Source: Limnohabitans sp. T6-5
GTDB taxonomy: Bacteria > Pseudomonadota > Gammaproteobacteria > Burkholderiales > Burkholderiaceae_C
Length of the DNA stretch: 64,000 nucleotides
Assembly: GCF_003063315.1 (NCBI RefSeq)
Contig: NZ_NERV01000001.1
Location: 558,001-622,000 of the forward strand
Reading direction: 5' to 3'
Made by a program: the position numbers and the translations under genes. Numbering within the stretch: the first letter of the stretch is position 1; each line of letters starts with the position of its first letter. The notes under the pieces are model-generated. The model did no database searches. It saw nothing but the letters and a program-made list of their open reading frames with translations, and had not been told where the DNA came from. Below are positions 8,937 through 17,820 of this stretch, piece by piece.

Positions 8937-9734
8937 TCAGAGTGTTTGCAAGAGTTGTGCCGCCACTGCGACAGCAATGACTTCGGGCTCTTTGCCCGTG
9001 ATGCCCGCCACCCCGATGGGGCAAGTGATGTGCGCGATCTCTTCGGCGCTGAAGCCCCGGTCTTCGAGGCGATGGCGGAATGTGGCCCATTTGGTGGCGC
9101 TGCCAATCAGGCCAACGAAGGGCAAATCGGCCTGCTCACGCAGGCGTTTGAGGCAGGCCATGACGACGTCCAGGTCTTCTGCGTGGCTAAAGCTCATGAT
9201 GAGCACGCGGCTACCGGGGGCCAGATCAGCCACGGCGGCTTGCACCGGGTTGGAGTGCTCGCAGTCCACGCCATCAGGCACGTCAGTGGGGAAAATTTCA
9301 TCCCGGCTGTCGATCCAGCGCACGGCAAAAGGCAAGGGGGCCAGGGCATTGACCAAGGCTTTGCCGACATGCCCGCCGCCAAACAGCGCCAGCGGGATGC
9401 GAACCGGGTTCAGTTGCTCACGCAGGCGGGCCGCGTCACTGGCGCTGACCCGCTCAAAGTGCAAATCGAGCGCACCCCCACAGCACTGCCCCAAACTGGG
9501 GCCCAGCACCTGGCGCAGCCGCGCTTGGGTGGTCTGACCACTCAGCCACAAGCGGGCATGGGCCAGCGCTTGAAACTCCAGATGCCCACCCCCAATGGTG
9601 CCCGCTTCGCCTTGGGCAAAAACAACCATGCGGGTGCCCGGACCTCGGGGAACGGAGCCCTGTGTGGCCATCACGGTCACCACCACGGCGATTTCTGCGT
9701 TCAACCGCTGGAGCGCTTGTTCAATCCAATTCAC
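8937..9734 (-). CDS. xdhC: Xanthine dehydrogenase accessory protein XdhC
   Basis: Binds molybdenum cofactor, promotes its sulfuration and loads it into XdhB. The protein has about 265 residues with the XdhC order: an N-terminal CoxI-like domain (VVTVMATQGSVPRGPGTRM, GGGHLE, QCCGGALDL) and a C-terminal Rossmann domain (LFGGGHVGKALVNAL, MSFSHAEDLDVV, FVGLIGSATK). A GTG at 9734 with CGGAAC upstream is preferred here; a TTG five codons earlier is also open. It is separated from xdhAB by four genes, and lies next to puuD. Confidence 0.92.
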   Translation of the reverse strand: MNWIEQALQRLNAEIAVVVTVMATQGSVPRGPGTRMVVFAQGEAGTIGGGHLEFQALAHARLWLSGQTTQARLRQVLGPSLGQCCGGALDLHFERVSASDAARLREQLNPVRIPLALFGGGHVGKALVNALAPLPFAVRWIDSRDEIFPTDVPDGVDCEHSNPVQAAVADLAPGSRVLIMSFSHAEDLDVVMACLKRLREQADLPFVGLIGSATKWATFRHRLEDRGFSAEEIAHITCPIGVAGITGKEPEVIAVAVAAQLLQTL

Positions 9735-9852
9735 TGTTGTTCCGTTCAAGGGTCTTACGACTGCGTGGTGTGCCCCAAGTTGGGCAAGTCAATGCCACAA
9801 TGGCGGCCAACTTCAGAGTATGCCAACGAAAATGGTGAACCGTCTGCCCGCC

Positions 9853-10395
9853 ATGAATCAAGTTTTGAAAACACTGCAACGCAAAACGTCAGCGCCAGGA
9901 CGCGCAGCTGGACTGGCCATGTGGGCCGCGCTCTTGTCTTTGCTGCACGCCTGCACGGCCCCCCCTACGGCAACTGCACCTGAAACCCAAAGCACCGCCC
10001 AGACCCACACAGGCGGGACTTTGCGGGAGACGCTGAACTCTGGCGCGGCAGCATCATCAATCGCCCACAGTGCCAAAGAGTACCGCGTGGACGCTGCCAG
10101 CCATTTGTACGGCCTGAACAAACAACGCATTTACAAAGGTCGCCTGCCCCCCATGCTGATGGCTGTGGGAGTTCTCGACGTGGACATTGACCACCAGGGC
10201 AAGGTCAAGGCCTTGAAATGGAAACGTGCACCGAACCATGCCCCCCAGGTGATGGCCGAGATCGAACGCCTGGTCAAAGCCGCTGCACCCTACCCCACCC
10301 CCAGAAACCTCAGTCAAGTGACCTACACCGACGTGTGGCTGTGGCACCAAAGCGGCCAATTCCAGCTCGACACCCTCACAGAAGGCCAGGACTGA
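9853..10395 (+). CDS. Putative lipoprotein with TonB-C-like domain
   Basis: A 180-residue protein of unknown role. Its N-terminus is basic, then hydrophobic, and ends in LLSLLHAC, a reasonable lipobox with cysteine near residue 35. The C-terminal part (YKGRLPPMLMAVGVLDVDI, then the region up to YTDVWLWHQSGQFQLDTL) resembles the small beta-alpha-beta fold of energy transducer (TonB C-terminal) proteins. It is divergent from xdhC and convergent with the MFS gene downstream. An in-frame ATG seven codons earlier is an alternative start. Function is not assigned. Confidence 0.65.
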   Translation: MNQVLKTLQRKTSAPGRAAGLAMWAALLSLLHACTAPPTATAPETQSTAQTHTGGTLRETLNSGAAASSIAHSAKEYRVDAASHLYGLNKQRIYKGRLPPMLMAVGVLDVDIDHQGKVKALKWKRAPNHAPQVMAEIERLVKAAAPYPTPRNLSQVTYTDVWLWHQSGQFQLDTLTEGQD

Positions 10396-10416
10396 AGCCC
10401 TGAGCTACTACCCGCT

Positions 10417-11643
10417 TCAACCGACAGGCGCTTGCTCGTGCGCGGCCCCAGGCAGCAAAGTCAAAATCAAGGTCGTGGCCACCGAAAAGCCTGCCAACAG
10501 CAAGAGCGAGCTGCCAAAGCCCATGGCCTTGACCACCGGCCCCAAGGCCCAGACCGACAAGGAGCTGACCGCAAACGACACGCCCAGGCGCATGCCCGAC
10601 ACGCGCGAGCGCAGGCGGTCGTCTACATAGCGGGCGATCATGAAATCGGTGAAAGGAATCGCCCCGAAGATGAACACCATCACCCCAATCAGCGCCGCAA
10701 ACAGCCACCAGCCCTGCGCCTGAGAGGCCAGCACCAGCATGGGAATCTGCGCCATCACCATGAACATGAAAAAGCGCTTGAGCGGAAAACGGTTGATCAG
10801 GTGCCCCACCACCACCTGGGCCACCGATGCCACGGCGTAGACCAGCGCCAACAACAAGCCCAAAGCGGCAGGGTCTTCCATCACGCCTTTGAAGCGCTCG
10901 GTGATCAAAGGTCCATTGCCATTGGTGGTGAAGTTGAACAACACGCTGCTGGTGATGGCCGCTGCCGTCATGACCACCAAGGCCCGTGCCAGCATGGGCG
11001 CGGGCAGGCTGACCTTGGCACCGCCCTTGCGCTTGGCGGGCGACGACAGCTCTTGCGGACAAGCGCGGGCAAACACCCAGCCGCAGACCAAGGCCAACAC
11101 ACCCGGCACCACAAAGGCCGCACGCCAACCCTGCCACTGGATCAAAAAGCCCGTGAGCAAAGCCGCCACCGCCACACCCAGGTTGCCCGCCAGGCCATTG
11201 AAGCCAATGGTGGCCCCCGGGTTGGAAGATCGCTCCAGCAGCATGGGAATGCCCACCGGGTGGTAGATCGAGGCGAAAAAGCCGATCAGCGTCAGGCTGG
11301 CTGCCAGTTGCCAAGGCGTTTGTGTGAACGCCGTGAGGATGGACGCCGCGCCAATGCCCAAAAAGAAGATCAGCATCATGCTGCGGCGACCCCACAGATC
11401 ACCCAGCCGCCCAGCAGGCAAGGAGCCCAGTCCGAACATGAAAAACGCCCCCGCGCCATAGGGCATGAGGTCTTGCCATTGGGCCAGTCCCATATCGGCC
11501 GCGATGGTGCTGACTGCCGCCGCAAAAATCAGCAAAAACAAATGATCCAGCGCGTGCGCGATGTTGAGCAAACCCCTCACCACACGGGGGTGGTCAGCGT
11601 CGGGATGAGCAGCTGGGGCAGATGAAGAAGTTGAGGTCGTCAT
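10417..11643 (-). CDS. MFS transporter
   Basis: Twelve-helix major facilitator protein of about 408 residues in the cytoplasmic membrane. The helix 2-3 loop motif GRLGDLWGRRSMML (about 85) is the classic MFS signature A. Helix 5 has the antiporter-like GFNGLAGNLGVAVAALLTGF. The start is the ATG at 11643; an upstream in-frame start at 11697 would add 18 unlikely residues. The substrate is unknown. Its place between xdhC and xdhAB makes a purine or related metabolite possible, but this is only context. Confidence 0.85.
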   Translation of the reverse strand: MTTSTSSSAPAAHPDADHPRVVRGLLNIAHALDHLFLLIFAAAVSTIAADMGLAQWQDLMPYGAGAFFMFGLGSLPAGRLGDLWGRRSMMLIFFLGIGAASILTAFTQTPWQLAASLTLIGFFASIYHPVGIPMLLERSSNPGATIGFNGLAGNLGVAVAALLTGFLIQWQGWRAAFVVPGVLALVCGWVFARACPQELSSPAKRKGGAKVSLPAPMLARALVVMTAAAITSSVLFNFTTNGNGPLITERFKGVMEDPAALGLLLALVYAVASVAQVVVGHLINRFPLKRFFMFMVMAQIPMLVLASQAQGWWLFAALIGVMVFIFGAIPFTDFMIARYVDDRLRSRVSGMRLGVSFAVSSLSVWALGPVVKAMGFGSSLLLLAGFSVATTLILTLLPGAAHEQAPVG

Positions 11644-11766
11644 GGTCGGTTTTCGCTGGCAGGCCAGACAGTGATTCACTGGGCCAAGGTGCCCCAATAA
11701 TGTGCGCCCAAGCGCAATTTGGCGCTGTCGCTTGCGTCACAGGGGGCCACGAGCCAAACAGCCCTG

Positions 11767-12996
11767 TTAAAGGGGCGCGTTGGCCGGAGCTTTGCGGTCC
11801 CAAATGTGCGCACGCCAGTGCACCGCCATGGCCCCGGTCAAGATCAGCCCCAAAGCCGAATACATGCCAGCTGTGGCGGCATAGCCCCAGCGGTCAATCA
11901 GCGGGCCCGACAAGAGCAAGCCCAATGGCAAACCCCAGATGGCCAGCATGCGCATGCCCATCACTCGGCCCCGGTAGGCGGGCTCTGTGGCGCGCAGCAT
12001 CACAGCGGCCAGCGGCGTCATGCTCAGGCTTTGCGCCAGGCCCGCCACCCACAGAAAGGCCATGCCCACGCCCAAACGTGTGCTGAAGGCGAACAGCACA
12101 TCCACCGCAAACCACACCGCCCCGGCCAGCACCATGGTTTGCGCAGCGCGAAACGCAAAGCGGTGCGAACTGAGCACCACCGAGCCCACCAGGCCCCCAA
12201 AGGCAAAGCTGGCGCCCAGCCAGCCCAGGCCCGTCTGGTCGGTCAGGTAAATGTTTTTGGCCACATAGGGCAGCAAGCCCAAAGAGAAGGGAAAGGCCAG
12301 CAGGTTGACCAAAAACGCCAGCGCCATGGCCGCCATCAGCACCGGGCGCGTCCACACATAGCCAAAAGCCAGCTGCAAATCGCGCACGGGCGAAAGGCGC
12401 ACCGTGTCATGGGCTGGGGCGGGCACGTCCGACACCCCGCGAGAGAGCACAAAGCTGAGCGTGTAAAGCGCCGTGATCAGGGCATAGGCCCAGGTCATGC
12501 CCAGCCAGGCGACCACACCCGTACCAGCCAAGGCCCCCGCGATGCGGGCCGAATCCGAGGTGATGCGCGAAATGCCCAAGGTGCCCAGCAAATGCCGGGG
12601 CGGCAAGGTCTGTGCAATCAAGGCGTTGCGCATCATCATGTCCGAGGGGCGCACCAGGCCCGCCAAGGCCGCCATGAACAACACGATCATGGGCGTGAGG
12701 GCTTGCAAGCAGGCCAGCAGCATGAAGGTGGCGGCCAGCGCCGCATAGAGGGCGCGCGACAGGACCAGCATGCGCCGATAACCGAGCCTGTCACCCACCA
12801 CGCCAAACATGGGCGAGACCAATGAGCCCAGGTACTGCAAGGAGCCAAACACCACCAGCATCATCACCGAGCCCGACTCGACCAAGATGAACCAGCCCAG
12901 CACGATGGACTCCATCTCGAAAGCCCAGGACGTGGCCAGGTCGGCAGGCCACTGGAAGCGAAAACTCCGGACCCGGAAAGGGTCTCGCCAGTGCAT
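11767..12996 (-). CDS. MFS transporter (MFS_3, enterobactin-exporter-like)
   Basis: A second major facilitator protein, about 409 residues from the ATG at 12996. A TTG start at 13035 is also open; neither has a clear ribosome binding site. The opening RDPFRVRSFRFQWPADLATS and ESIVLGWFILVESGSVMMLV resemble the EntS/MFS_3 branch, which exports small molecules. GVVGDRLGYRRMLVL is the signature loop. It follows xdhA, xdhB and the Cys-rich protein on the same strand. The substrate is not predictable. Confidence 0.8.
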   Translation of the reverse strand: MHWRDPFRVRSFRFQWPADLATSWAFEMESIVLGWFILVESGSVMMLVVFGSLQYLGSLVSPMFGVVGDRLGYRRMLVLSRALYAALAATFMLLACLQALTPMIVLFMAALAGLVRPSDMMMRNALIAQTLPPRHLLGTLGISRITSDSARIAGALAGTGVVAWLGMTWAYALITALYTLSFVLSRGVSDVPAPAHDTVRLSPVRDLQLAFGYVWTRPVLMAAMALAFLVNLLAFPFSLGLLPYVAKNIYLTDQTGLGWLGASFAFGGLVGSVVLSSHRFAFRAAQTMVLAGAVWFAVDVLFAFSTRLGVGMAFLWVAGLAQSLSMTPLAAVMLRATEPAYRGRVMGMRMLAIWGLPLGLLLSGPLIDRWGYAATAGMYSALGLILTGAMAVHWRAHIWDRKAPANAPL

Positions 12997-13112
12997 GGCG
13001 GGTGGGGATGGTGCAGGGGCGACTGAAGAGGTCAACGTGGCGGCCTTGTGCCCTGCTTCAAACTTTGCAAGACCTCACGCGGGCAGGTTCTGTGGGCCAT
13101 GCCTGAGCTGAG

Positions 13113-13295
13113 TCAGTCTTGCGCAGCGCGAGAGATCTGCGTGTTGGGCTGGGCGTTTTGAGGGCTCGTTTGCGCTGCCGCAGGCTCGGGCATGAAACAC
13201 ATCTTCTCGCCGTCCCAACGCTGGCCGCACCAGCACAGGCCTTCGGCGTTGATGATGCAAGTGCCAGTGCCGCAGCACCGTGGATCGTCTGACAT
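13113..13295 (-). CDS. Small cysteine-rich protein, probable metal-binding
   Basis: A 60-residue protein starting MSDDPRCCGTGTCIINAEGL and continuing CWCGQRWDGEKMCFMPE, with six cysteines in the first 33 residues and a polar tail rich in Ala, Gln and Asn. The Cys pattern (CC-x4-C, then C-x-C, then C) suggests metal or cluster binding, but no known motif fits exactly. There is no signal peptide. It lies 75 bp downstream of xdhB on the same strand and is probably cotranscribed. I recall similar short proteins in Burkholderiales without an assigned function. Confidence 0.7.
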   Translation of the reverse strand: MSDDPRCCGTGTCIINAEGLCWCGQRWDGEKMCFMPEPAAAQTSPQNAQPNTQISRAAQD

Positions 13296-13370
13296 GGGCC
13301 TGCTCCTGTGGGCTGGATGGATCAAAGTGACAAGATGCCTGAAACCGCTTCAGGCATCCGGCTCAAGCCA

Positions 13371-15731
13371 TCACAGCCCTGCAGTGGCCTTGGCTTTTTC
13401 ACACGCCATCAAGATGCGCTCGGGCGTAGCCGGGGCGTCCATGTAGACCACGGCTTTGTGGTCGGCGCTGGCCGCCACCGCATCGCGCAGTGCGAAGAAG
13501 GCCGAAAGACCCAACATCAAAGGCGGCTCGCCGGTGGCCTTGCTGTTGAAAGGCGTGGGTTTGAGGTTGGCGTTGTCGAACAAGCTCACCTTGAAGTGCT
13601 CAGGAATGTCGCCTGCCACTGGAATTTTGTAGGTGCTGGGGCCGTGCGTGAGCAGCTTGCCCTTTTTGTCCCAAATGCACTCTTCCATGGTGAGCCAGCC
13701 CATGCCTTGCACATACGCGCCTTCGATTTGGCCTTTGTCCAAAGCGGGGTTGATGCTGCGGCCCACATCGTGCACGATGTCCACGGCCTTGAGCCACCAC
13801 TCGCCGGTGCGGGTGTCGATTTCCACTTCGCTCACGGCAGCGCCGTAGCAGTAGTAATAGAAAGCACGGCCGTTCAGGGTGGTGAAGTCGTATTTGATTT
13901 CGGGCGTCATGTAGAAACCCGTGACCGACAAGCCCACACGCTCCATGTACGCTTGCTTGGTCAAGTCGGCCCACTTGACGGACTTGCCGCCGCCGTGGAC
14001 TTCGTTGTTCGCGAAAGTCACATCGCCTTCAGCGCAAGCCAATATGCGCGCCGCCACGGGCTTCAAGCGCTCGCGCATTTGCGCGGTCGCGTTCATGATG
14101 GCCGCGCCGTTGATGTCGGCACCGCTCGAAGCCGAAGTGGCCGAAGCGTTGGGCACTTTTTGCGAATCGGTGGCGGTGATGCGCACATGGTCCACGCTGA
14201 TGCCCAGGCCATCGGCACACACCTGCGCCATCTTGGTGTTCAGGCCCTGGCCCATCTCTGTGCCGCCGTGGTTGCAACTCACCGAGCCGTCCATGTACAC
14301 CGCCAGCAGCGCGCCGCCCTGGTTCAGGTGCGTGGCCGTAAAGCTGATGCCAAACTTCAAAGGCACCAGCGCCATGCCGCGCTTGCGGGTTTTGCTCTTG
14401 GCGTTGAAGGCTTGCACTGCGGCGCGGCGCTCGGCGTATTTGGATTCTTGTTCGACCTGATCGATCACTTTGTCGCCCACCCAGTCTTCGATGAGCTGGT
14501 TGTATTGGGTGGTCATGGTGTCGGGCGTGCCACTGATGGCCGGGTCTTTGTAGAGGTTGAGCTTGCGCACTTGCAGTGGGTCTTTGCCCAAAGTCATGGC
14601 AATCTCGTCCATCACCGTCTCGATGCCGAACATGCCTTGTGGGCCGCCGAAGCCACGGAATGCGGTGGCGCTTTGCGTGTTGGTTTTGCAGCGGTGGCTC
14701 ACCAGCTTGAGCGCAGGCAGGTGGTAGGTGTTGTCGATGTGCAAGCAAGCACGGTCGTTCACGGGGCCCGAGTAGTCGGTGCTGTAACCACAGCGCGACA
14801 TGAGGGTGATGTCAGCGCCCAAGACGCGGCCGCTGTCGTCAAAGCCCACTTCGTAGTCGATGCGGAAATCGTGGCGCTTGCCGGTGATGGTCATGTCGTC
14901 GTCGCGGTTCACGCGCAGCTTGACGGGCTTGCCCAGTTTGTGCGCGGCCAAGGCGGCGCTTTGGCTGAAGATGCTGGCGTTGCCTTCTTTGCCACCAAAG
15001 CCACCACCCATGCGGCGGCAAATCACCTCCACGTCGTTGGTGTGCAGGTTCAGGGCGTGCGCGGCTTCGCGCTGGTTGCCGTCGGGGTGCTGGGTCGACA
15101 CGTACAGCGTGAGCTGCCCGTCTTCCTTGGGCACCGCGTAGGTGATCTGGCCTTCCAAGTAGAACTGTTCTTGCTGGCCGGTGTTGGTGCTGCCTTTGAT
15201 CTTGTGGGGCGCGTTGGCAATGGCCGCTGCGGCGTCACCGCGCGTGATGCCCTTGGGCGGCATGATGAAACTGTTGGCGGCCATCGCGTCTTCGATCGTC
15301 AACACTGGCGTGAGCTCTTTCACCAGCACCTTGGCTTTTTTGGCGGCTTCGCGGGCGTAGAGCATCTCGCGCGCCACCACCACCGCCACGGCTTGGCCGA
15401 TGAACTCGACCTTGCCAGCGGCCAAGAACGGGTCGTCATGGATGATGGGGCCGCAGTTGTTTTCGCCAGGAATGTCTTTGGCTGTGTAGACCGCGACGAC
15501 GCCGTGCTCTTTCATAATCGCTGCGCGGTCGATTCCGTCGCCAATCAACTCGCCATGCGCCACGGGCGACAAGATGAGTGCGGCATACAAAGTGCCTGCG
15601 TGCTCAGGGATGTCGTCGATGTAGGTGGCAGAGCCGGTCACGTGCAAGTGCGCGGACTCGTGAACGATGTCGGTGCCTTGCTGGACGCCCGAAACAGGCA
15701 GCAGGTTTTTGAGTGCGGTAGGAGCGTTCAT
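13371..15731 (-). CDS. xdhB: Xanthine dehydrogenase, molybdopterin-binding subunit
   Basis: The large catalytic subunit that oxidises hypoxanthine to xanthine and urate at a molybdenum centre. The 786-residue length is normal for XdhB. Visible landmarks are the N-terminal LPVSGVQQGTDIVHESAHLH, AQRCTHPDGN-like TQHPDGNQREAA, the cofactor loop RRMGGGFGGKEGNAS near residue 235, TAFRGFGGPQGMFGIE near 350, and ASATSASSGADINGAAI near 525. Its ATG follows the xdhA TGA directly, so the two are translationally linked. Electrons pass to the FeS and FAD centres of XdhA. Confidence 0.96.
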   Translation of the reverse strand: MNAPTALKNLLPVSGVQQGTDIVHESAHLHVTGSATYIDDIPEHAGTLYAALILSPVAHGELIGDGIDRAAIMKEHGVVAVYTAKDIPGENNCGPIIHDDPFLAAGKVEFIGQAVAVVVAREMLYAREAAKKAKVLVKELTPVLTIEDAMAANSFIMPPKGITRGDAAAAIANAPHKIKGSTNTGQQEQFYLEGQITYAVPKEDGQLTLYVSTQHPDGNQREAAHALNLHTNDVEVICRRMGGGFGGKEGNASIFSQSAALAAHKLGKPVKLRVNRDDDMTITGKRHDFRIDYEVGFDDSGRVLGADITLMSRCGYSTDYSGPVNDRACLHIDNTYHLPALKLVSHRCKTNTQSATAFRGFGGPQGMFGIETVMDEIAMTLGKDPLQVRKLNLYKDPAISGTPDTMTTQYNQLIEDWVGDKVIDQVEQESKYAERRAAVQAFNAKSKTRKRGMALVPLKFGISFTATHLNQGGALLAVYMDGSVSCNHGGTEMGQGLNTKMAQVCADGLGISVDHVRITATDSQKVPNASATSASSGADINGAAIMNATAQMRERLKPVAARILACAEGDVTFANNEVHGGGKSVKWADLTKQAYMERVGLSVTGFYMTPEIKYDFTTLNGRAFYYYCYGAAVSEVEIDTRTGEWWLKAVDIVHDVGRSINPALDKGQIEGAYVQGMGWLTMEECIWDKKGKLLTHGPSTYKIPVAGDIPEHFKVSLFDNANLKPTPFNSKATGEPPLMLGLSAFFALRDAVAASADHKAVVYMDAPATPERILMACEKAKATAGL

Positions 15732-17204
15732 TCAAGCCACCTCTTTCTGTTCTTCGATGAATTCCAAAGCCAAGTTACGAGCCACCAATGCGCGATACCC
15801 CCAAGTGGCGCGCAGGCCGTCGCGAGCGGTGAAGCTGGCGGCAATCGCCGCGTCCAGGTCAGCCGCTTTCACGTCCGAAGGCGACTTGCCCTCGAGCACG
15901 GCTTCCAGCTTGGGGGCACGGCAAGGCGATGGGGCCAAGCCGTTGTAGGCGAGCTTCACGCCGCTCAACTTGCCGTCTTTCAGCGTGTAGCTGATGGCGG
16001 CGCAGGTGGCCGAAATGTCTTGCTCAAAACGCTTGCTCACCTTGTGGGCGCGGAACACCTGACCCGCCACGGGCTTGGGCAGCTCGACCGCTTCGATGAA
16101 CTCGCCGGGCTCCATCACGTTTTTCTTCATGCCGGTGTAGAAGTTGTCCAGCAGCACCTTGCGGGTCTTGTCGCCACGGCGCAGCACCAGGTTGGCGCCC
16201 AGCGCCATCAGGCAAGGCATGGTGTCGCCAATGGGTGAACCGTTGGCGATGTTGCCCGCCAAGGTGGCGGTGGAACGGATGGGGGGTGAGCCAAAGCGGC
16301 GCAGAACTTCGGCAAAGTCGGGATAAGCCTTGGCCACCAGCGCTTCGACTTGCGTGAGCGACACGGCCGCACCAATGCGCCAGGCGCTGGACGTTTCTAT
16401 CACCTGACGCAACTCGGCCACATTGCCCAAATACATGATGTGCTCGGGGCGGCTGAACTGCTTGTTCACCTGCAGACCGATTTCGGTGCTGCCTGCCAGC
16501 AGTGTTGTGGTGGGGTTCTTGACCAGATAGTCGGCCACCTCGGCGATGGTGGCGGGCGACACGAACTCGTTGCCCTTCTTGGTGCGCACGACGGGCTGGA
16601 CGATGATGTCGCCGTCCAGGCTCAGCGTGGGCACGCTGGAACGCTTGATTTCTTTCAGCAAGGGCACATCGGCGCTGTCGTCCAGTTTCAAGGCCTCAGG
16701 CTTGGCGCAGGCTTTGGTGGCCGACTCGATGATCGGCTTGTAGCCGGTGCAACGGCACAGGTTGCCGCTGAGCGAATCGGTGATCTGCTGGCGATTGGGC
16801 ATGGGCAAGACCTGCACCAGGTTCACCAGACTCATCACGATGCCGGGCGTGCAAAAACCGCACTGCGAGCCGTGGCACTTGACCATTTCGGCCTGCACCG
16901 GGTGCAGCGTGCCATCGGCTTTTTTCAGGCTCTCGACGGTTTTGACCGATTTGCCGTCCAGCGAAGGCAGCAACTGGATGCAGGCGTTGGTCGCCACGTA
17001 GTCCACGCCCGTGCCTGCAGCGTTGAGCTCACCCACCATGACCACACAAGCGCCGCAATCGCCTTCGGCGCAGCCCTCTTTGGTGCCGGTGCGGTGCATT
17101 TGCTCACGCAAATAGTCTAGAACAGTGGTGGTGCGGCGCTCGCCCTGGGCTTCGACGATGCGGCCGTCGAGCACAAAGCGCACGGTGTTGGTGACTTGGG
17201 TCAT
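15732..17204 (-). CDS. xdhA: Xanthine dehydrogenase, FeS/FAD subunit
   Basis: The small subunit that transfers electrons from the Mo centre to NAD. It has 490 residues from the ATG at 17204, and starts TQVTNTVRFVLDGRIVEA. The first 2Fe-2S motif is GCAEGDCGACVV (about 44-55); the second is HGSQCGFCTPG and GNLCRCTGYKPI (about 105-150). A CO-dehydrogenase-type FAD domain begins near residue 205 (LLAGSTEIGLQVNK; TLAGNIANGSPIGD). It is the first gene of the leftward xdhAB transcript. The 270 bp upstream hold one copy of the GGGGTCAGATC repeat. Confidence 0.96.
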   Translation of the reverse strand: MTQVTNTVRFVLDGRIVEAQGERRTTTVLDYLREQMHRTGTKEGCAEGDCGACVVMVGELNAAGTGVDYVATNACIQLLPSLDGKSVKTVESLKKADGTLHPVQAEMVKCHGSQCGFCTPGIVMSLVNLVQVLPMPNRQQITDSLSGNLCRCTGYKPIIESATKACAKPEALKLDDSADVPLLKEIKRSSVPTLSLDGDIIVQPVVRTKKGNEFVSPATIAEVADYLVKNPTTTLLAGSTEIGLQVNKQFSRPEHIMYLGNVAELRQVIETSSAWRIGAAVSLTQVEALVAKAYPDFAEVLRRFGSPPIRSTATLAGNIANGSPIGDTMPCLMALGANLVLRRGDKTRKVLLDNFYTGMKKNVMEPGEFIEAVELPKPVAGQVFRAHKVSKRFEQDISATCAAISYTLKDGKLSGVKLAYNGLAPSPCRAPKLEAVLEGKSPSDVKAADLDAAIAASFTARDGLRATWGYRALVARNLALEFIEEQKEVA

Positions 17205-17282
17205 GGTGCGGGGAGGTGGGTAAATAAACGGTAAGACTTGGATTCTAAAGAAGCATCGCCTGCATGGCAGGCTTTTTCGACG

Positions 17283-17302
17283 GATTAATCGGGATCTGAC
17301 CC
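17283..17302 (-). repeat. GGGGTCAGATC-family hairpin repeat, copy 1
   Basis: Reads GATTAATCGGGATCTGACCC, the inverse of the family core GGGGTCAGATCCCGATTAAT. It lies in the xdhA upstream region and marks the left end of the accessory zone. Confidence 0.75.
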
Positions 17303-17411
17303 ACATGTCGCCATTGACTATCCAACGCATAGTGGCTCGTGAACAGATCTTGGTTCAACATGCACAAGGTAGTGCCATAGGGATCTCGCTCCATTTCATT
17401 TTTGACAAATT

Positions 17412-17462
17412 TTCACAAATAAATTCATTACAAGTTACAATTTCAACGCACAATTGGTGCGT
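17412..17462 (+). promoter_or_regulatory. Putative promoter and operator-like inverted repeat before the 43-aa protein
   Basis: TTCACA (17412-17417) and TACAAT (17436-17441) are spaced by 18 bp, a fair sigma-70 promoter. Just downstream, ACGCAC and GTGCGT (17446-17451 and 17457-17462) form a 6-bp inverted repeat around AATTG that could be an operator or a 5' leader hairpin. The small gene starts at 17478. Confidence 0.45.
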
Positions 17463-17477
17463 CAAATGGAGAATCAT

Positions 17478-17609
17478 ATGAAAAAATTAGCTGTTGCAAT
17501 AGCTTTACTGGCTTACGGTGCTGTAGTTATGGCGTCATGCCCACCTAATGCCCCATATCGTTGCTACACGGCTTACAACGGCAAACAAGTTTGCGGTTGC
17601 GGCGTCTAA
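17478..17609 (+). CDS. Small secreted cysteine-containing protein
   Basis: A 43-residue product preceded by GGAG at good distance from the ATG at 17478. Residues 1-19 (MKKLAVAIALLAYGAVVMA) form a textbook signal peptide with a cleavage site after VMA. The mature part, SCPPNAPYRCYTAYNGKQ followed by VCGCGV, has four cysteines in about 24 residues, enough for two disulfides. Similar short periplasmic C-P-P-x-x-x-x-x-C proteins occur in Burkholderiales as hypotheticals. It has its own promoter-like region and a hairpin after it, so it looks like a real single-gene unit. Confidence 0.7.
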   Translation: MKKLAVAIALLAYGAVVMASCPPNAPYRCYTAYNGKQVCGCGV

Positions 17610-17631
17610 TTACGAAACTAAAAACGATAGT

Positions 17632-17652
17632 TCGAGGGACTCACTCCCTCGA
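17632..17652 (+). terminator. Hairpin after the 43-aa gene
   Basis: TCGAGGGA (17632-17639) and TCCCTCGA (17645-17652) form an 8-bp perfect stem with a 5-base loop 22 bp after the stop codon. There is no T run, so termination is uncertain. Confidence 0.45.
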
Positions 17653-17682
17653 CCTTCAACTTAAGCGGCAACTATTAATCAA

Positions 17683-17740
17683 GATTAATTGGCGTCAGTT
17701 CCCCATGGCAGGATTAATTAGGGTCAGATCTTAATTAATT
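17683..17740 (+). repeat. GGGGTCAGATC-family repeats, copies 2 and 3 (divergent)
   Basis: Two degenerate copies lie side by side: GATTAATTGGCGTCAGTTCC at 17683-17702, and a longer one at 17713-17740 with the inner sequence AGGGTCAGATCTTAATTAAT. They precede the membrane protein gene at 17821. Confidence 0.65.
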
Positions 17741-17820
17741 TCTTCGCGCAGTAATTTGCTGCTGCACGTCGATCACTTTTACGTTGAGCATCACTACACA
17801 ACACAATTAAGGAGCTATAT

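Noticed and set aside
13308-16238. A 976-codon open frame on the plus strand
   Set aside because: It lies antisense to xdhB and the end of xdhA, whose motifs are unambiguous; its His/Val/Gly-rich composition is the usual shadow of GC-rich genes.
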